Source of the DNA: Centroberyx gerrardi
Lineage: Eukaryota; Chordata; Actinopteri; Beryciformes; Berycidae
Length of the DNA: 64,000 bases
Assembly: GCF_048128805.1 (NCBI RefSeq)
Contig: NC_136016.1
Coordinates: forward strand, 7,418,501-7,482,500
Direction: 5' to 3'
The notes beneath the pieces are model-generated. The model did not search any database and was not told the origin of the DNA. It saw only the letters and a program-made list of their open reading frames with translations. Positions 62,385-64,000 of this stretch are shown piece after piece. Every line of letters starts with the position of its first letter. Position 1 is the first letter of the stretch. A program made the translations under genes and the position numbers.

Positions 62385-63270
62385 CGTGGCCTATTTTATG
62401 CACTGTCTCTATTGAGATATCTATCTCTGTCTCTGGTCCACCTGTAGACCCGCAGGAACATGTGGGACTCGTCTGATTAGTAAAACCACTCTCCTGAATA
62501 GTCGAAACATGATTACATTTGTCTCTCCAGCTCTATTTTAGATGGGTAAAACAAGTCTTCACATTATAAACCATCTCCCCTGCAGAGTAATTCAGTATTT
62601 TGTCAAAATAATATAACAGCCTATCTTAGGGTTAGGCTACTTCAAAGTAGTAGTGTTATGTAGCCTAGTGTTATAGTAACAATGACTGTCCAATGAAATA
62701 TGAGAACTATGTCCAACTGTGAATTTTATCAGTATTGACCATAAACACTAGATGGCAGCAAGCTACTGTTCCTCTAGTCAAGATGTGTAGGCTATGGCAG
62801 GACATGTTATTTACCGGCCTTGTAATCAGTTTACCGTTACATCCTTGTTACAGTAAGATATTCTTATAGTGACATTTAGACGCTTCAGAGCTGCAGGCCA
62901 AGCTCTATCCCATTATGAAACAACCCTCAATAACTTTCCCCTCAACCCTCAAATTGTTACACATTAGTAACTTCATAGTGATGCAACTGTGTTAAAATAC
63001 AACATTACTGTCTAAATTATTTATGCACTTAAAATTATTTATTTTTGACAAAAAGAATGTTGAGGATTATGGTTAGGTAATCAGTAAGTAAGTCGATTTC
63101 TATCATACTTTTCTATGCCTATATGTTCCCGCAAAATCCATGGAGGTATAGGGTTAACTTAAAATTTGTTAGAAAATGAGATAAGATTTGAGTAGGCGGT
63201 ATTATAGCAAGATTGATACACAGTTTAAAAAAAGAAAAGAAAAAAAAAACTTGAGAGGTAATGTAATGAA
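62385..63270. other. Intergenic, AT-rich
   Basis: Nothing supported. It leads into the CpG-rich zcchc24 5' region. Confidence 0.5.
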
Positions 63271-63589
63271 GTGCACACAAACTCATGTCGGACCTCCTAT
63301 TTCGGAGTGACGCAACCAGGACTCCTGCACGGAGCGCTGCAGCTCAGAGCGCACAGGTTCTGGACTGGCACAAACTTTCTCGCTCTGTCATGCTTTCACC
63401 GCGGTCCCCCAGTGACCACACTCCAGGAACGGGGGTCCCCTAGGGCTCCTCTGGCGAATGCAAGAATCCAATCCACAGAGCCGAAGAAGTGGGATGGTTT
63501 GAGAAGACTCTTGGGTGATTTAGAAAATCCGGCGGTTCTGACGGTGCTGTTCCAAAAGGCGCATTCTTCCAAAAAAAACAAAAAACAAT
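63271..63589 (+). promoter_or_regulatory. zcchc24 5' UTR and promoter-proximal region
   Basis: GC and CpG content rise sharply here compared with the sequence to the left, ending in an A-rich stretch just before the zcchc24 start. No TATA box is obvious. The transcription start is not placed. Plus- and minus-strand open frames in this block are products of composition. Confidence 0.5.
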
Positions 63590-63814
63590 ATGATGTCTGC
63601 CATAGACGCGGGTACCCCGGTGTACCAACCGGCGCAGCTGCTGAACTGGGTCTACATGTCTTTGCAAGACACTCAGACCAACACGTTCGATGCGTTCAGA
63701 CCCGAGTCGGAGTCTTCTCCTCAGGACCTAAACAACGCCAAGCGCAGCGCAGCTGATCTGAGCTCCGCGCTCAGCTCCAACTATCTCAACAACTTCTTAC
63801 ATCTGAGGAGTGAG
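63590..63814 (+). CDS. zcchc24: Zinc finger CCHC-type containing 24, first coding exon (partial)
   Basis: The exon encodes ~74-75 residues: MSAIDAGTPVYQPAQLLNWV, then SLQDTQTNTFDAFRPE and later NYLNNFLHLRSE, matching the N-terminus of ZCCHC24. It ends in phase 0 at a GTAGAG donor (63815). Two adjacent ATGs exist (63590 and 63593), both with A at -3; use of the second gives MSAID. The CCHC zinc knuckle is encoded by later exons beyond the window. Its function is poorly known; it is a small putative RNA-binding protein. Synteny supports the call, because it lies near ANXA11 in mammals. Confidence 0.88.
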
Positions 63815-64000
63815 GTAGAGTTCATGTGCTGTTACTGTCATGTCGATTTGTATCATATTCATCTATTAGGCTACACTTTGCACGGCTGTTTTGCAGTTCA
63901 CAAAGTTCCCATGCTTTATTGGAAAACTGTTCTGTTCAAGATCATTCACCTGATGCATTATTGTGGTCTGATGACTGGTGTGACTTTTCTGCTGTATGTC

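Noticed and set aside
63271..63756. 161-codon plus-strand open frame overlapping zcchc24
   Set aside because: It is in a different frame from the ZCCHC24-matching sequence and mainly covers its CpG-rich 5' UTR.
1..64000. tRNA, rRNA and CRISPR arrays
   Set aside because: No paired A/B boxes with a cloverleaf, no rRNA-like sequence and no regularly spaced short direct repeats were found.

Overview
The window is from a vertebrate nuclear genome, almost certainly a ray-finned (teleost) fish. Coding sequence is split into short GT-AG exons separated by AT-rich introns. There are many CA/GT, GA and CTGC microsatellites, LINE and SINE-like debris, and protein matches to vertebrate genes. Every gene call rests on my reading of splice sites, reading-frame continuity and remembered family sequences; no alignment was run.

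From left to right, positions 1-14482 (minus strand) hold the 5' end of kcnma1, the BK channel alpha subunit. Coding exon 1 (S0 helix) is at 14249-14482 and exon 2 at 4134-4277, separated by a ~10 kb intron. The rest of the gene lies beyond the left edge. Positions 17426-45618 (minus) hold a complete dlg5, for which I could trace 33 coding exons in one continuous frame (5,985 nt, 1,994 aa). It encodes an N-terminal CARD-like region, long coiled coils, PDZ1-PDZ2, a disordered linker, PDZ3, PDZ4, SH3 and a guanylate-kinase-like domain. Positions 45619-51199 are intergenic, with a GC-box promoter for dlg5 and a dispersed repeat. Positions 51200-55658 (minus) hold a complete anxa11, 14 coding exons and 509 aa, with a probable upstream 5' exon near 59.6-59.8 kb. 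Opposite to anxa11, inside its probable first intron, lie an intronless, broken otopetrin copy (56006-57024) and an L2/CR1-type LINE remnant (57154-57641). Around 60.3-62.4 kb there is an inverted pair of degenerate THAP-domain exons. The window ends with the first coding exon of zcchc24 (plus strand, 63590-63814).

The gene order agrees with vertebrate synteny: KCNMA1 and DLG5 are neighbours in mammals, and ZCCHC24 and ANXA11 lie in the same chromosomal neighbourhood. POLR3A, RPS24, ZMIZ1 and PPIF, which lie between these pairs in human, are not seen here. The four genes are not a pathway. They encode a potassium channel, a polarity scaffold, a calcium-dependent membrane binder and a zinc-knuckle protein.

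I found no clearly new biological system. The items most worth a second look are a symmetric 77-codon extra exon in dlg5; an open frame running from the probable anxa11 5' exon into the known start; a triplicated 27-bp unit in the anxa11 coding repeat; a perfect 18-bp hairpin upstream of anxa11; a large inverted repeat with two perfect hairpins in dlg5 intron 32; and one repeat family near both the kcnma1 and dlg5 5' ends.
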